Source of the DNA: Phycisphaerae bacterium
Lineage (GTDB): Bacteria; Planctomycetota; Phycisphaerae; UBA1845; JAFGLZ01
DNA length: 43,950 nt
Direction of reading: 5' to 3'
NCBI GenBank assembly: GCA_016927755.1
Contig: JAFGLZ010000069.1
Span: 1 to 43,950, forward strand
This document shows, piece by piece, positions 22,101 to 30,165 of the stretch. The first letter of the stretch is position 1, and each line of letters opens with the position of its first letter. The notes below the pieces were generated by a model. That model did no database searches. It was not told the origin of the DNA and saw only the letters and a list, made by a program, of their open reading frames with translations. The translations under genes and the position numbers were made by a program.

Positions 22101-25028
22101 GTGGTGTACACGCCCAGCCCGGGCTATACGGGTACCGATAGCTTCACGTTCAAGGCCGACGACGATTCGTGCGGCGAATCGAACGAAGCGACGGTGATGG
22201 TGCTCGTGACATCGCAGTTGCCGATGTACAACCCGATTGTGTTGTGGGGTCAGGTGGGCTCAGACTACCTGACAACGGGCGCAAGCGCCATCAACGAGCA
22301 GGGGCACGTCGCCGGTGGGTGCTGCTGGTGGGGGCTGCTGTGGCGAGACGGAGTGACTACGGAGCTTGGGCAGATGATCTCAGCTCCTTCGCTGTGGGTA
22401 TGTGCCGAAGGGCTGAATGACCAGGATCAAGTCGTCGCTTGGGAGATAGCGATGATGGTTGGTGGCGAAGGGGGTGAGAGCGAATCGGGGCACGCCTGCG
22501 GCGCCATCTGCACGCGCTGCGCCTTCCTGTGGGAAGAGGGCGAAATGACTGCCTGGGGATACCCCTGGAGCGTTGCCAAGGACATCAACAATTCCGGCAA
22601 GGTTGCGGGTTTCTTCACTGATTTCGGGTACAACATCTATGACTACGTCAGAGCGGACGACTCCGCCCGTTTTTGGGACGGGGCCACGACGCACGTGCTC
22701 GCCGTCGGCGCGAGCCGTGCCTACGGCTTGAACAACGCCGACCAAGTCGTCGGCGTCACAAACGGGCAGGCCTTTCTCTGGCAGAACAGCGTCATGACGA
22801 CGCTCGGCACGCTCTCCGGTGGGGAGGCCACGGCTTGGGCCATCAGTGACACCGGGAAGATCGTCGGCGGTTCGGATGGACACGCCTTCCTGTGGGAAGA
22901 CGGCTCGATGACGGATCTGGGCACGCTGACTGGGGGAAGCAGTGTCGCGCTGGGCATCAACGAGGTTCGTCAAGTCGTAGGTATCTCGGACGAATGCGGG
23001 TTCCTGTGGCACGCCGGCACGATGATCGACCTGAATACGCGCATCCCTGCGGGCACCGGGCTGAACATCGTGGACGCGAGGGACATCAACAACGCGGGGC
23101 AGATCGCCGCGAACACTGAGTGGAGCGCCGTACTTCTGAATCCCGGCTACACGCTGAAGGTTGACGTCAGCGATGAGGAGCTTGGTAGCGTGGACGTGTG
23201 GCCGAACTGGCCGTTCTACCCGGTCGGCGAGGACATCCAGGTCACGCTGACGCCGGCGCCGGTTCAGTATTTCCAGCTCGATCACTGGGAGGGCAGCGTG
23301 CCGGAGGGGCATGAGACGGACGACCCGCTTGTCATTACGATGGACGCGGACAAGCACGTCACGGCCGTCTTCTCGAGGATCCCCTGTCTCTATGCGCGCC
23401 CGGGAGGGGCATGCACTGAGCCCGAAACGCCCGTGGACATCCCGTTGCTCGCGACGGACCCCGACTGGAATCCGCTGGAGAATACGACGTACATCATCGT
23501 GTGGCTGTCCAGCCGTGGCAGTCTGTACGATCCCGTGGCCGAGCGACAGATCAACTCCAGCATGCTTCCGTACACGCTTGCCGGTGCCGGTAACGTGGTT
23601 CGGTTCACGCCGGGTTCGGGGTACCAGGGCGTCAACACCGGGTTCGGATTCATGGCGAACACTCCCGAGTGCGGCGACTGCGATCCGGCTGCCGTGACGG
23701 TCTATATCAAGCCGCTGGTGCCGTACTACCACGTGCTGACGTTTGGCGACACGATTGGCGGCAACGGCGCACAGGCGAAAGGTATCAACGATGCTGGCCA
23801 AGTGGTCGGATGGGCGAACACCTCGGGTAGTCAACTGCCACACGCATTCCTTTCGGGCGACGGGATCATGACCGACTTGGGCACGCTCGGCGGCAGCGAG
23901 AGCGTCGCCTTCGATATCAACAACGCCGGTCTGGTGGTCGGGTGGGCCCACAACCCGGGCGGTGTCCGGCGGGCCTTCTTGTGGCAGGACGGAGTCATGA
24001 CCGATCTGGGGGCGCTTGCCGACGGTTGGAGCGAAGCCAGGGCGATCAACAACGCCGACCCCGTACAGATCGTCGGCGTCTCGAACAACCACGCGTTCCT
24101 CTGGCAGGAGGGGCAGTTGACCGATTTGGGCACGCTCGGCGATAGGTCGAATAGCATCGCACACGACGTCAACATCCACGGACAGATTGTCGGCGAGTCG
24201 TATTCAGGATACGACTCGCTTCGCGCCGTGTTGTGGGACGGCGGAACGATCACTGATCTGGGTACTCTTTACATGTGGGGCTCAGGCATCGCCTACGCAT
24301 CGGGCATTAACGATGCGGGCCAGGTCGTCGGGGAGGCATACAAGTACTCGAGCATCCCGCTGTATCCGTTCCTGTGGCAGAACGGCGTCATGACGCAGCT
24401 ACCGGAGCTGGACTCTTCCGATGCTGATTACTACAGACGTGGCTATCCGAAGATCAACAACTCCGGTCTGATCGCGGGGGCGTGGTGGACCGGTGGGCTC
24501 GTCCTCTATCGACGTCCCTACGCTTGCAGGAACGGGGTGATCGAGGACCTCGAGGATCGCGCGGACGCTACGCTGCCGTATGACCCATCGGTGAACGCCG
24601 TCAACAACCTGGGCCAAGTTGCGCTAGGGTGGTCGATGTGCTGCTACGCCTGCTATCTGCTCAACCCCGGCTACACGCTCACGCTCAATGTCACGAATGG
24701 GCCAATGGGGACAATCGAGATCGTTCCCGACTACGCGTTCTATCCAATAGGGTGGAGCAACCCGCTGGTACGGCTGACCGCCTATCCCAACACGGACCGG
24801 CTGTTTGATCGGTGGCTCATCCACGATCCGGAGCACCCCGATGACGCCAACTACGCGACGCAGTTCACGGACAATCCGCTGACGCTCACGATGAACGAAG
24901 ATACGGAGATCACGGGCATCTTCAAGTGCGGCAGCGCGGCCGCGCCGCTGCTGCCGATGGTCGTGATTCTGCTCGGTGTGGCCAGGTTCGTCTCACGAGC
25001 TGGACGGCGGCGCCGGGGCATGCGGTAG
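19110..25028 (+). CDS. Giant secreted gingipain-type (C25) cysteine peptidase with cadherin-like, InlB-like and HAF repeats
   Basis: 1972 residues; the start has GGGAGGAC eight bases upstream and a signal peptide (residues ~18-36). The propeptide-like region spans ~45-260. The C25 caspase-fold catalytic domain (~270-640) has ADYLIIVADDLYEEI, LLLVGDSEDIPPW, the catalytic His516-Gly517 in LVLHRNHG and Cys549 in VVLSLNCLTGNF; the 33-residue His-Cys spacing equals that of gingipain R. After it come an Ig-like domain (~665-755), cadherin/VCBS-like domains (~765-855, ~935-1035, ~1430-1530) with ITALPSHGTL-type motifs, and InlB/Flg_new-type domains (~856-930, ~1345-1420, ~1850-1940; G-S-V-x-V-x-P...W-E-G). 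Two HAF blocks (~1045-1340, ~1550-1850) carry repeats such as MTDLGTLGGSESVAFDINN. The C-terminus is a short hydrophobic helix between CGSAAA and RRRRG, like a MYXO/PEP-CTERM-style sorting tail. Probably a cell-surface or released protease. Confidence 0.88.
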   Translation: MASNDPQGFTWKRPLARARMLGLAVVAFGLVAPALLAQQAGGRQWLSSGKGKAGEAPGVSIRSKAAGGIELLMTCGGAYTSEFTARDGNAYAQLSAPGCGAAAEGVGQPELPFKGFFLEVPHGVDVGLQIGEIKRVSLGKGYKIHPQQPAEPEGGDAPRPAFQLDAEVYARNALCPASPIKVDPPGVIRGRRVVFVQVFPFQWNPATTELSMITSVRFSVTLAGAVDAAAEARKSRLATPEFESLASRMLLNYEPAAGAKGEPEGEGVQLAQGDGADYLIIVADDLYEEILPLAEWKHRKGFRTHIATMTEVGTTNSDVLSYIEDAYTTWDPAPSYLLLVGDSEDIPPWNHLGEYECITDHRYACMDGDADYDADMTLGRLPVATELQCTTVVDKILTYDRTPDTGDWYSSFLSAGYFQDTDDNNGYADRWFMETSAHATEFLDTTVGMTTYTAWCAGTTALPPYHYRTTDYPHRFPHPDLVPESVVNAWLAPLLARVSITLAINEGVGLVLHRNHGFETGWEHPLFNTTDINALANGVRTPVVLSLNCLTGNFAVACCFCESFLRHPYGGAVGIVGATRTSYSGWNDLLTHGMFTCFWPAYDPAHTDATYPYSWRPAAALDYGKHYMRLYKTDSSQTKGEIRMFHYFGDPEMMLRTQTPRSLNVTHPAEVPGDVPTDLTVTVVLAEGSVPVEGAHVALSSPDADLYLSGVTNANGECSFVGVVFPAAYYDVVATAHDCIPYEGMLSVAGCPSASDDSVNIPAEAPAEVTLVATDPESDPLTYTITALPSHGTLADPGGNPDPIVIDHVPYQLIGNDGVVIYTPETGHVGADSFMFEASDGTCVTPDVTLTVNSYCTLTLTVIGQEYGSVTVDPDLPIYEPGSTVTLTVEAVVGGAFSRWEGDVPAGHEHDKILTITMDACKQIQAIFAVNQCPIARNGTARMVVDGSAEITLAATDADQDDLVYIIASLPAHGTLSDPGAGAITEAGYVLVDGGDTVVYTPSPGYTGTDSFTFKADDDSCGESNEATVMVLVTSQLPMYNPIVLWGQVGSDYLTTGASAINEQGHVAGGCCWWGLLWRDGVTTELGQMISAPSLWVCAEGLNDQDQVVAWEIAMMVGGEGGESESGHACGAICTRCAFLWEEGEMTAWGYPWSVAKDINNSGKVAGFFTDFGYNIYDYVRADDSARFWDGATTHVLAVGASRAYGLNNADQVVGVTNGQAFLWQNSVMTTLGTLSGGEATAWAISDTGKIVGGSDGHAFLWEDGSMTDLGTLTGGSSVALGINEVRQVVGISDECGFLWHAGTMIDLNTRIPAGTGLNIVDARDINNAGQIAANTEWSAVLLNPGYTLKVDVSDEELGSVDVWPNWPFYPVGEDIQVTLTPAPVQYFQLDHWEGSVPEGHETDDPLVITMDADKHVTAVFSRIPCLYARPGGACTEPETPVDIPLLATDPDWNPLENTTYIIVWLSSRGSLYDPVAERQINSSMLPYTLAGAGNVVRFTPGSGYQGVNTGFGFMANTPECGDCDPAAVTVYIKPLVPYYHVLTFGDTIGGNGAQAKGINDAGQVVGWANTSGSQLPHAFLSGDGIMTDLGTLGGSESVAFDINNAGLVVGWAHNPGGVRRAFLWQDGVMTDLGALADGWSEARAINNADPVQIVGVSNNHAFLWQEGQLTDLGTLGDRSNSIAHDVNIHGQIVGESYSGYDSLRAVLWDGGTITDLGTLYMWGSGIAYASGINDAGQVVGEAYKYSSIPLYPFLWQNGVMTQLPELDSSDADYYRRGYPKINNSGLIAGAWWTGGLVLYRRPYACRNGVIEDLEDRADATLPYDPSVNAVNNLGQVALGWSMCCYACYLLNPGYTLTLNVTNGPMGTIEIVPDYAFYPIGWSNPLVRLTAYPNTDRLFDRWLIHDPEHPDDANYATQFTDNPLTLTMNEDTEITGIFKCGSAAAPLLPMVVILLGVARFVSRAGRRRRGMR

Positions 25029-25068
25029 TCGGAGGTCGATTGATGGGCTCGAGCAGGGACGAGAGGCT

Positions 25069-26331
25069 CTACCGAGCCAGGCCGGCGAGCCACTCGTCGA
25101 TGCCCGTCTCCGGCACGCGCAGAGCGTGCCGCGTCATCTGCTGCTTCGGATAGCCGCCCACGTCATCCTGACTGTCGATGATGCGGCCCTTGCGCTCGCG
25201 GAGGTCGCGGATGATCCGTTTGTCGACGTCGTCGCGATCCTTGGGGCGGGCGCCGACGTGGGCGATGACGTGCTCGAGCACGTCCTTGGCCGGCAGCGGA
25301 TCGAGCCCTTCGGGCCAGACGGGGGGGCGATCGAGGAGGTTGACCTTGCCGGCCGACAGCGGCGCGTGCGCGCCGTCGCGACGGGTGGCGATGTTGTCCT
25401 TCATGTAGACGTCGCCTCGGCCCGTGACCAGGGCCAACCCCTGACGCGTGTCGGCCCCGCAGATCAGGACGTTGCCGACGACGCTGATCCGGCAGTTCCG
25501 GGGCGTGATCCCCGAGCCTTTCCACTCGCTATCCGCGTAGTTGACCTGGACGCCGACACTGCCCGGGTTGTAGATGACGTTGCCGACCACCACGCCGGTG
25601 GTGAAGGCCTTGAAGTAGGGGTTGCGCTGCACGTTGTGGGCATACAGGTTGCCGATGACGGCGATCTCTCGGCAGTTGTCGTGGATGAGCGAGCCCTTCG
25701 AGTGTGGGCCCTTGGAATGGGACGAGTTGTTGAGGCCCTCGGCGATGATGCAGTTGCTGAACGTGATCTTGTGCGAGGTGGCCTCGGGGCCCTTGCTCCG
25801 CGGGCCCGAGGCGCTGAGGTTCTCGTCCACCGCCCATGTGATCGAGCAGTGATCGATCACGACGTTGTAGGCCTCCGCGCCCGACGTCGAGATGCCGTCG
25901 GGCTCCCACCCGCTCTTCTTGGGCCTGCCGGCGTCGCCCGGCCGGACGCGGATGTGCTGGATCAGAACGTCATGCGCCGAGATGCTGATCCCGCCCCGGA
26001 TGAGCGTGATGCCCGGAGACGGCGCGGTCTGACCCGCCACGGTTAGGAACGGCTGGGTGATATCGATGCCCTTGCCGTTGAGGTCGATGACGCCGCCGAC
26101 CTCGAAGACGACGATCCTCGGCCCCTTGGTCCTCAGGGCATCTCGAAGCGAGCCTGGGCCCTCCGCGTTGAGGTTGGTCACTCGAACGACCTTGCCGCCC
26201 TTACCGGCGGGGGTGTGGATGCCGAAGCCTTTGGCGCTCGGGAAGACGAGGGTCTTGTCCTCCGCCCCGGCCGCACCGGCACACATGACCAAGAGCACGC
26301 TCGTCGATGCAAGATTGATCTTCCTGTTCAT
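25069..26331 (-). CDS. Secreted pectate lyase-like protein (polysaccharide lyase family 1 type)
   Basis: 420 residues; the ATG at 26331 has GGAG upstream and a signal peptide ending near AGAAGAED (~residue 23). FPSAKGFGIHTPAGKGGKVV, VTNLNAEGPGSLRDAL and VVFEVGGVIDL are the standard entry of PL1-type pectate lyases. ITLIRGGISISAHDVLIQHI, NVVIDHCSITWAVDENLS and several coil repeats follow. The DH in VIDHC and the WAVDE segment lie where the calcium-binding acids of PL1 enzymes occur. It would cleave polygalacturonate by beta-elimination outside the cytoplasm. It is convergent with the giant peptidase (40 bases between stops). Confidence 0.82.
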   Translation of the reverse strand: MNRKINLASTSVLLVMCAGAAGAEDKTLVFPSAKGFGIHTPAGKGGKVVRVTNLNAEGPGSLRDALRTKGPRIVVFEVGGVIDLNGKGIDITQPFLTVAGQTAPSPGITLIRGGISISAHDVLIQHIRVRPGDAGRPKKSGWEPDGISTSGAEAYNVVIDHCSITWAVDENLSASGPRSKGPEATSHKITFSNCIIAEGLNNSSHSKGPHSKGSLIHDNCREIAVIGNLYAHNVQRNPYFKAFTTGVVVGNVIYNPGSVGVQVNYADSEWKGSGITPRNCRISVVGNVLICGADTRQGLALVTGRGDVYMKDNIATRRDGAHAPLSAGKVNLLDRPPVWPEGLDPLPAKDVLEHVIAHVGARPKDRDDVDKRIIRDLRERKGRIIDSQDDVGGYPKQQMTRHALRVPETGIDEWLAGLAR

Positions 26332-26456
26332 TCGCTATTCGCTCCGTCCAGCGCCACACGTTAGTCCCCGGGGCGGTGACCTGCGGGGAAGCCAGATCAT
26401 AGCCCTCCGGAGCGACGTGTGCCAAACAGGCCGAGTCACGAGCCATGGGTCAGGCA

Positions 26457-26496
26457 GGGGGTCAGGCACCTTCTTTCGTGCGACTCGGCTTCGCCT
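26457..26496 (+). repeat. Partial copy of the palindromic GGGGTCAGGCACC element
   Basis: Left half of the element at 26548-26615: the same 40 bases from GGGGGTCAGGCACC through CTTCGCC, after which the sequence diverges and no right half follows. Just before it is GGGTCAGGCAG, another shortened start. It lies in the divergent spacer 26332-26724, which holds no gene. Confidence 0.8.
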
Positions 26497-26547
26497 TCGC
26501 GGCGGATGGTGTCTGGGTTGAGCGCTTGTCGTTTGGGAGCGGTCTAG

Positions 26548-26615
26548 GGGGTCAGGCACCTTCTTTCGTGCGACTCGGCTTCGCCTCGTTCGCACCGAAA
26601 AAGGTGCCTGACCCC
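26548..26615 (+). repeat. 68-bp palindromic repeat element (REP/MITE-like)
   Basis: Begins GGGGTCAGGCACC and ends GGTGCCTGACCCC, a perfect 13-bp terminal inverted repeat. The interior (TTCTTTCGTGCG...CGCACCGAAAAA) also folds back. The reverse complement, 69 bp with only small differences, is at 30077-30145. Terminal GGTGCCTGACCCC elements are typical REP-type repeats mobilised by Y1 (RAYT) transposases; no such transposase is in the window. Confidence 0.85.
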
Positions 26616-26724
26616 TCGCCCCTGACCCTCATCACCCAGAGAGTTCGAAAACCCCCCGACTGGTCATTGAATCCCGTTTGCCATGGCGCCTATATGATAA
26701 AGGCCGCGGCAAATGGGAGACGTC

Positions 26725-27594
26725 ATGGCGCGACGGGCCGTGACCGTGTGGATAGACCGCCCCCGGTGCTTCACTCTGGTTGAGCTGCTGATCGTCATCG
26801 CCATCCTGGCGCTTTTAATCAGCATCCTTGTGCCCTCGCTGCGGGCGGCGAGGCGCTCGTCTCGGCGGGTGGTGTGCATGAGCAACCTGCACACGCTGGG
26901 GATCGGCGTTCACTGCTACCAGACGGAGTTCGGGGGCATTCTGCCTTGGGAGGGCTATGCCGAGGGCGACCGCCCGATCCGGCACCTGGGCCCGTGGGAA
27001 GACCCTTGGCAGTGGTTCAACGCGTGTCCGGCCTATGCGGGCTACCCCGCATACTGCAAGCTGCAGCAGGCCGAGCTGTCGGGCGGCAGGCCCTTGCCGC
27101 GCGACGGCGATCAGTCGCTCTTCGTCTGTCCGGAATCGGCGCCGGCCGTCGCCGGTCGCAGGGACGATCTCGTCGTGGACGGTTACTTCATGCTCTGGGG
27201 CACGAACGCCGCCGTAACGCAGCTCGAGCGGCGCAAGACCTTCTGGTCGTACGCCTACAACACCAAGCTGGACGGCATGGTCGAGGACCGACACTCCAGG
27301 GATCGCGTGTGTCTCCTGATCACGAAGGTCCAGAGGACCTCGGAGGTCCCCATCCTCGTCGAGAAGCTGATGCGGCCGGACGAGCACGACCCGCTGTTTC
27401 CGACCAGCGTCGGCCAGGCGGCCACGAGCTGGAAAGAGTTCACCACGCGGCACGACGGAGGAGGGTTCCTGCTCTTCCTCGACAACCACGTGGGCTACTT
27501 CACGCGGGAGGAGCTGATCAAGGCCCCATTCGCCCCGAACGACTACAACCAGCCGGGCAAGGTCATCTGGAACCCCGGCGGCGTCGCGAATTGA
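26725..27594 (+). CDS. Type II pseudopilin-like protein with prepilin N-terminus
   Basis: 289 residues. The ATG at 26725 is preferred because GGGAGA lies directly before it at good distance; an ATG four codons upstream would overlap that site. CFTLVELLIVIAILALLISILV (residues ~17-38) is a class III prepilin signal: processing before Phe, Glu at +5, then the hydrophobic spine. The rest (SNLHTLGIGVHCYQTEFGGILPWEGY...) is the beta-rich head found in the large set of planctomycete secretion-like pseudopilins, ending with a DNHVGYFTREEL segment. Probably an extracellular or envelope filament or substrate-binding subunit. It leads a close gene series (51 and 34 bases) with a PEP-CTERM protein and a phytase. 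Confidence 0.85.
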   Translation: MARRAVTVWIDRPRCFTLVELLIVIAILALLISILVPSLRAARRSSRRVVCMSNLHTLGIGVHCYQTEFGGILPWEGYAEGDRPIRHLGPWEDPWQWFNACPAYAGYPAYCKLQQAELSGGRPLPRDGDQSLFVCPESAPAVAGRRDDLVVDGYFMLWGTNAAVTQLERRKTFWSYAYNTKLDGMVEDRHSRDRVCLLITKVQRTSEVPILVEKLMRPDEHDPLFPTSVGQAATSWKEFTTRHDGGGFLLFLDNHVGYFTREELIKAPFAPNDYNQPGKVIWNPGGVAN

Positions 27595-27645
27595 GATCGA
27601 TCGAGGGTCGCGTCGGCCCTCAGGACCCTATAGAGAGGAGAAGCC

Positions 27646-28890
27646 ATGCGAGCCGTTTTCTCCCCGCGCGGCCGGGTCGCCGCGCCCCTGTTCGTTCTGA
27701 TCCTGTGTCACGTTGTTCGTGCGGACTTCACTTCGGGCAACATCGCCATCCTGCGCCTCGGCGACGGGACCTCGGCCGTCAGCGACGTCGCCCAGGCCCT
27801 CTTTCTCGACGAGTATGACAGCGTCACCGGCAGCCTGATCAACTCGCACGCGATCCCCTCCACGGGCAGCACCGCGTTGACGCTCAGCGGCAGCGGCAGC
27901 CATGACGGGCACCTGACCCTCTCGTCCGACGGGCGCTATCTGCTGTTCGGCGGCTACCGGGCCGACGCCGGCGCGGCCAACCCCGTCGAGCAATCCTCCA
28001 GCGCCGTCAATCGCGTCATCGGCAGGGTCGATACTTCCTGGACCGTCGATACCTCGACGGCCCTGACCGACGCGTACGAACGGTGCGACATTACCGCCGT
28101 CGTGTCGGACAATGGGGAGCGCTTCTGGACCGTCGGCGAGGGCAAGTACTTCGACCTGGCCACCGGACGTCCCGAAGACGACTGGAAGGTTCCCACGACC
28201 TCGGGCGGCCTGCGCTACGTGACCGGGCTGGGCGAGTCGACGTCGACCAACGTCAGCCAGACCCAGACGATCCCCGCGGACCTCGATCTCGGGCTCTGGC
28301 CCGACAGCATCCGAAGCGCCCGCATCGTCGACGGGCAGCTCTACATCACCACGCCGGCGCCGGAATCGTTCGTCAACCGCGGCTGCTACGCCACCACCGA
28401 TCCGCTGCCGACGACGGGTCCGCAGACGATGATCCCCGTCATTACCAACGTCGAGGGGCAGGACCCCGACCCCAAGGGTAAGGCCGTCCCCAAGAGCGAC
28501 ATCATCCTGCTCGACCTCGACGCCACCGTGCCCGGCGTCGACACCGCCTACACCACGGGCGGCAAGGACGACTACGAGAAGTGGTCCCTGGTCGGCGATG
28601 AGTGGATCAAGCACTCCAAGCAGTTGCTCCCCAGCGGCGAGGAGATCAACGCCTTCGACGTGATCCTCGACGGTACGGACGTGACGCTGTTCGCCTCGAC
28701 CGATCAAGGCATCTATCGTCTCGTGGACACGGGCGGCTACAACGCCGACTTCAGCGACACGTTCTCACTGACGCCGTTCATCATGGCGCCGGCCAACGCG
28801 GAGTTCCGCGGGATCGCGGTCGTGCCCGAGCCGGGCGCGCTGGCGCTGCTGGCGCTCTCGGGCTTGGCCCTCCTGCGTCGCCGACGGTAG
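27646..28890 (+). CDS. PEP-CTERM secreted protein, propeller-like
   Basis: 414 residues; GAGAGGAG precedes the ATG, and a signal peptide ends near VVRADFTSG. SGNIAILRLGDGTSAV and later repeats of strand-turn-strand (SSDGRYLLFGGYRA, SARIVDGQLYITT, DVILDGTDVTLFAST) suggest a beta-propeller. The C-terminus VPEPGALALLALSGLAL followed by RRRR is a textbook PEP-CTERM tail, processed by an exosortase encoded elsewhere. Planctomycete proteins of this type are surface or exopolysaccharide-associated. Specific function unknown. It is probably co-transcribed with the pseudopilin and the phytase. Confidence 0.85.
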   Translation: MRAVFSPRGRVAAPLFVLILCHVVRADFTSGNIAILRLGDGTSAVSDVAQALFLDEYDSVTGSLINSHAIPSTGSTALTLSGSGSHDGHLTLSSDGRYLLFGGYRADAGAANPVEQSSSAVNRVIGRVDTSWTVDTSTALTDAYERCDITAVVSDNGERFWTVGEGKYFDLATGRPEDDWKVPTTSGGLRYVTGLGESTSTNVSQTQTIPADLDLGLWPDSIRSARIVDGQLYITTPAPESFVNRGCYATTDPLPTTGPQTMIPVITNVEGQDPDPKGKAVPKSDIILLDLDATVPGVDTAYTTGGKDDYEKWSLVGDEWIKHSKQLLPSGEEINAFDVILDGTDVTLFASTDQGIYRLVDTGGYNADFSDTFSLTPFIMAPANAEFRGIAVVPEPGALALLALSGLALLRRRR

Positions 28891-28924
28891 TTGCCTGGTT
28901 ACTACAGCACACGAGGAGCGATAG

Positions 28925-30043
28925 ATGAACTCGAGTACCACCCGCGCACGCCTTCTCGGCCTCTGCCTCGTCGGATGTCTTCTGCCCTCGGGCTGCCAGC
29001 AGCCCGAGGGTCTGGTCGTCTCGCCGCGGGCCAAGGCCGTCAGCCAGCCCGTGCCCGTCAACGAGGTCGACGACGCGGCGATCTGGATACACCCGAGCGA
29101 TCCGTCCAAGAGCCTCCTGCTGCTCGCCAACGAACGGCGAGGCCTGGAGGTCCATCACACAGACGGCCTGCTGCTCAAGCACCTCGACGACGGCATTCGC
29201 GCCAACAACGTCGACCTGGTCTACGAGTTCCCCATGGGCCCAGCGACGGTCGACCTGGCCGTGGCCAGTTGCCTGGCCCCGCGGTTCGCCGGTGTGAAGG
29301 TCTGGAGGATCGACCCCTCGCAGCGCAAGCTCTTCGACGTCACGGCGGGCTCGGTCATCAAGGTGTTCGACAGCGGCGCGCCGCTGGGCCTTTGCACCTA
29401 TCACAGCCGCAAGACCGGCAAGAGCTTCTTCTTCGTGACCAGTCGGGCAGGGGGGATCGAGCAGTACGAGCTGTCCGTGGCGGCGGACGGAAAGATCGGC
29501 GCGCGTCGGGTTCGTGCGTTCGGCAGGCCGTCCAAGGTCGAGGGCTGCGTCGCCGACGAGGAGCGCGGCGTCGTCTACTTCTCCGAAGAGGACACGGGCG
29601 TTTGGCGCTACCCGGCTGAGCCGGACGCTCCGGCGGATGGAACGTGCGTCATTCGCGTCGGCGAGCACGGCCTGATCTCGGACGTCGAGGGCCTGGCGCT
29701 CTACTGTGCAGCCGGGGGGCGGGGCTACCTCATCGTCGCCAGCCAGGGACCCAAAGGCGGGCACACCTGTCTCAAGGTGTACGAGCGCCAGGGCGACAAC
29801 CGCTTCGTGCTGACGATCGACCCTTCGCCGGAGGGCTTCGGCAAGCTGGAGCGAATCTCCGGCGTGGCCGTGACGAACCAGCCGACGATTCCGATGTTCC
29901 CCCGGGGCCTCCTAGCCGTCAACGACAACATCAATCCCAGCGCCAGCGAGGATTTCAAGCTCTACTCGTGGCAGGACGTCGCCCGATCCGGCGGGCTCCA
30001 GATCGATACCACATGGTCCCCGCGTCCCAGTCGGGCCAAGTGA
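28925..30043 (+). CDS. Beta-propeller phytase (3-phytase-like) lipoprotein
   Basis: 372 residues; GAGGAG precedes the ATG. The signal peptide ends in LPSGC (Cys24), a lipobox, so it is probably membrane-anchored. The BPP signatures are present in order: VDDAAIWIHPSDPS, a VDLVYEF-type strand, KVEGCVADEERGVVYFSEE, GVWRYPAEPDAP, ISDVEGLALY, YLIVASQGP, and FKLYSW near the end. These carry the calcium-coordinating acids of the six-bladed phytase. It releases phosphate from phytate or other inositol phosphates in the periplasm. It lies 34 bases after the PEP-CTERM gene and just before the palindromic element; no pho-type regulatory site was seen. Confidence 0.88.
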   Translation: MNSSTTRARLLGLCLVGCLLPSGCQQPEGLVVSPRAKAVSQPVPVNEVDDAAIWIHPSDPSKSLLLLANERRGLEVHHTDGLLLKHLDDGIRANNVDLVYEFPMGPATVDLAVASCLAPRFAGVKVWRIDPSQRKLFDVTAGSVIKVFDSGAPLGLCTYHSRKTGKSFFFVTSRAGGIEQYELSVAADGKIGARRVRAFGRPSKVEGCVADEERGVVYFSEEDTGVWRYPAEPDAPADGTCVIRVGEHGLISDVEGLALYCAAGGRGYLIVASQGPKGGHTCLKVYERQGDNRFVLTIDPSPEGFGKLERISGVAVTNQPTIPMFPRGLLAVNDNINPSASEDFKLYSWQDVARSGGLQIDTTWSPRPSRAK

Positions 30044-30076
30044 AACTGAGCAGGGCAGGGGGTCAGAGCAGGGGAG

Positions 30077-30145
30077 GGGGTCAGGCACCTTTTTCGGTGC
30101 GAACGAGGCGCAGCCGAGTCCGCACGAAAGAAGGTGCCTGACCCC
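30077..30145 (-). repeat. 69-bp palindromic repeat element, inverted copy
   Basis: Reverse complement of the element at 26548-26615, with one inserted base and a minor substitution. It lies between the convergent phytase and lipoprotein genes, where its long stem could also terminate both. A shortened GGGGTCAGAGCAGGGG precedes it. Confidence 0.85.
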
Positions 30146-30165
30146 CTAGACGCTCACCTGCAATA

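Noticed and set aside
22380..24179. 599-codon minus-strand frame inside the giant peptidase gene
   Set aside because: Antisense to clear HAF and InlB-like repeats; repetitive only because the repeats are; no signal or domain.
26457..30145. Insertion sequence with transposase
   Set aside because: The palindromic elements are only 68-69 bp and no transposase gene is present between or beside them; they are non-autonomous repeats.
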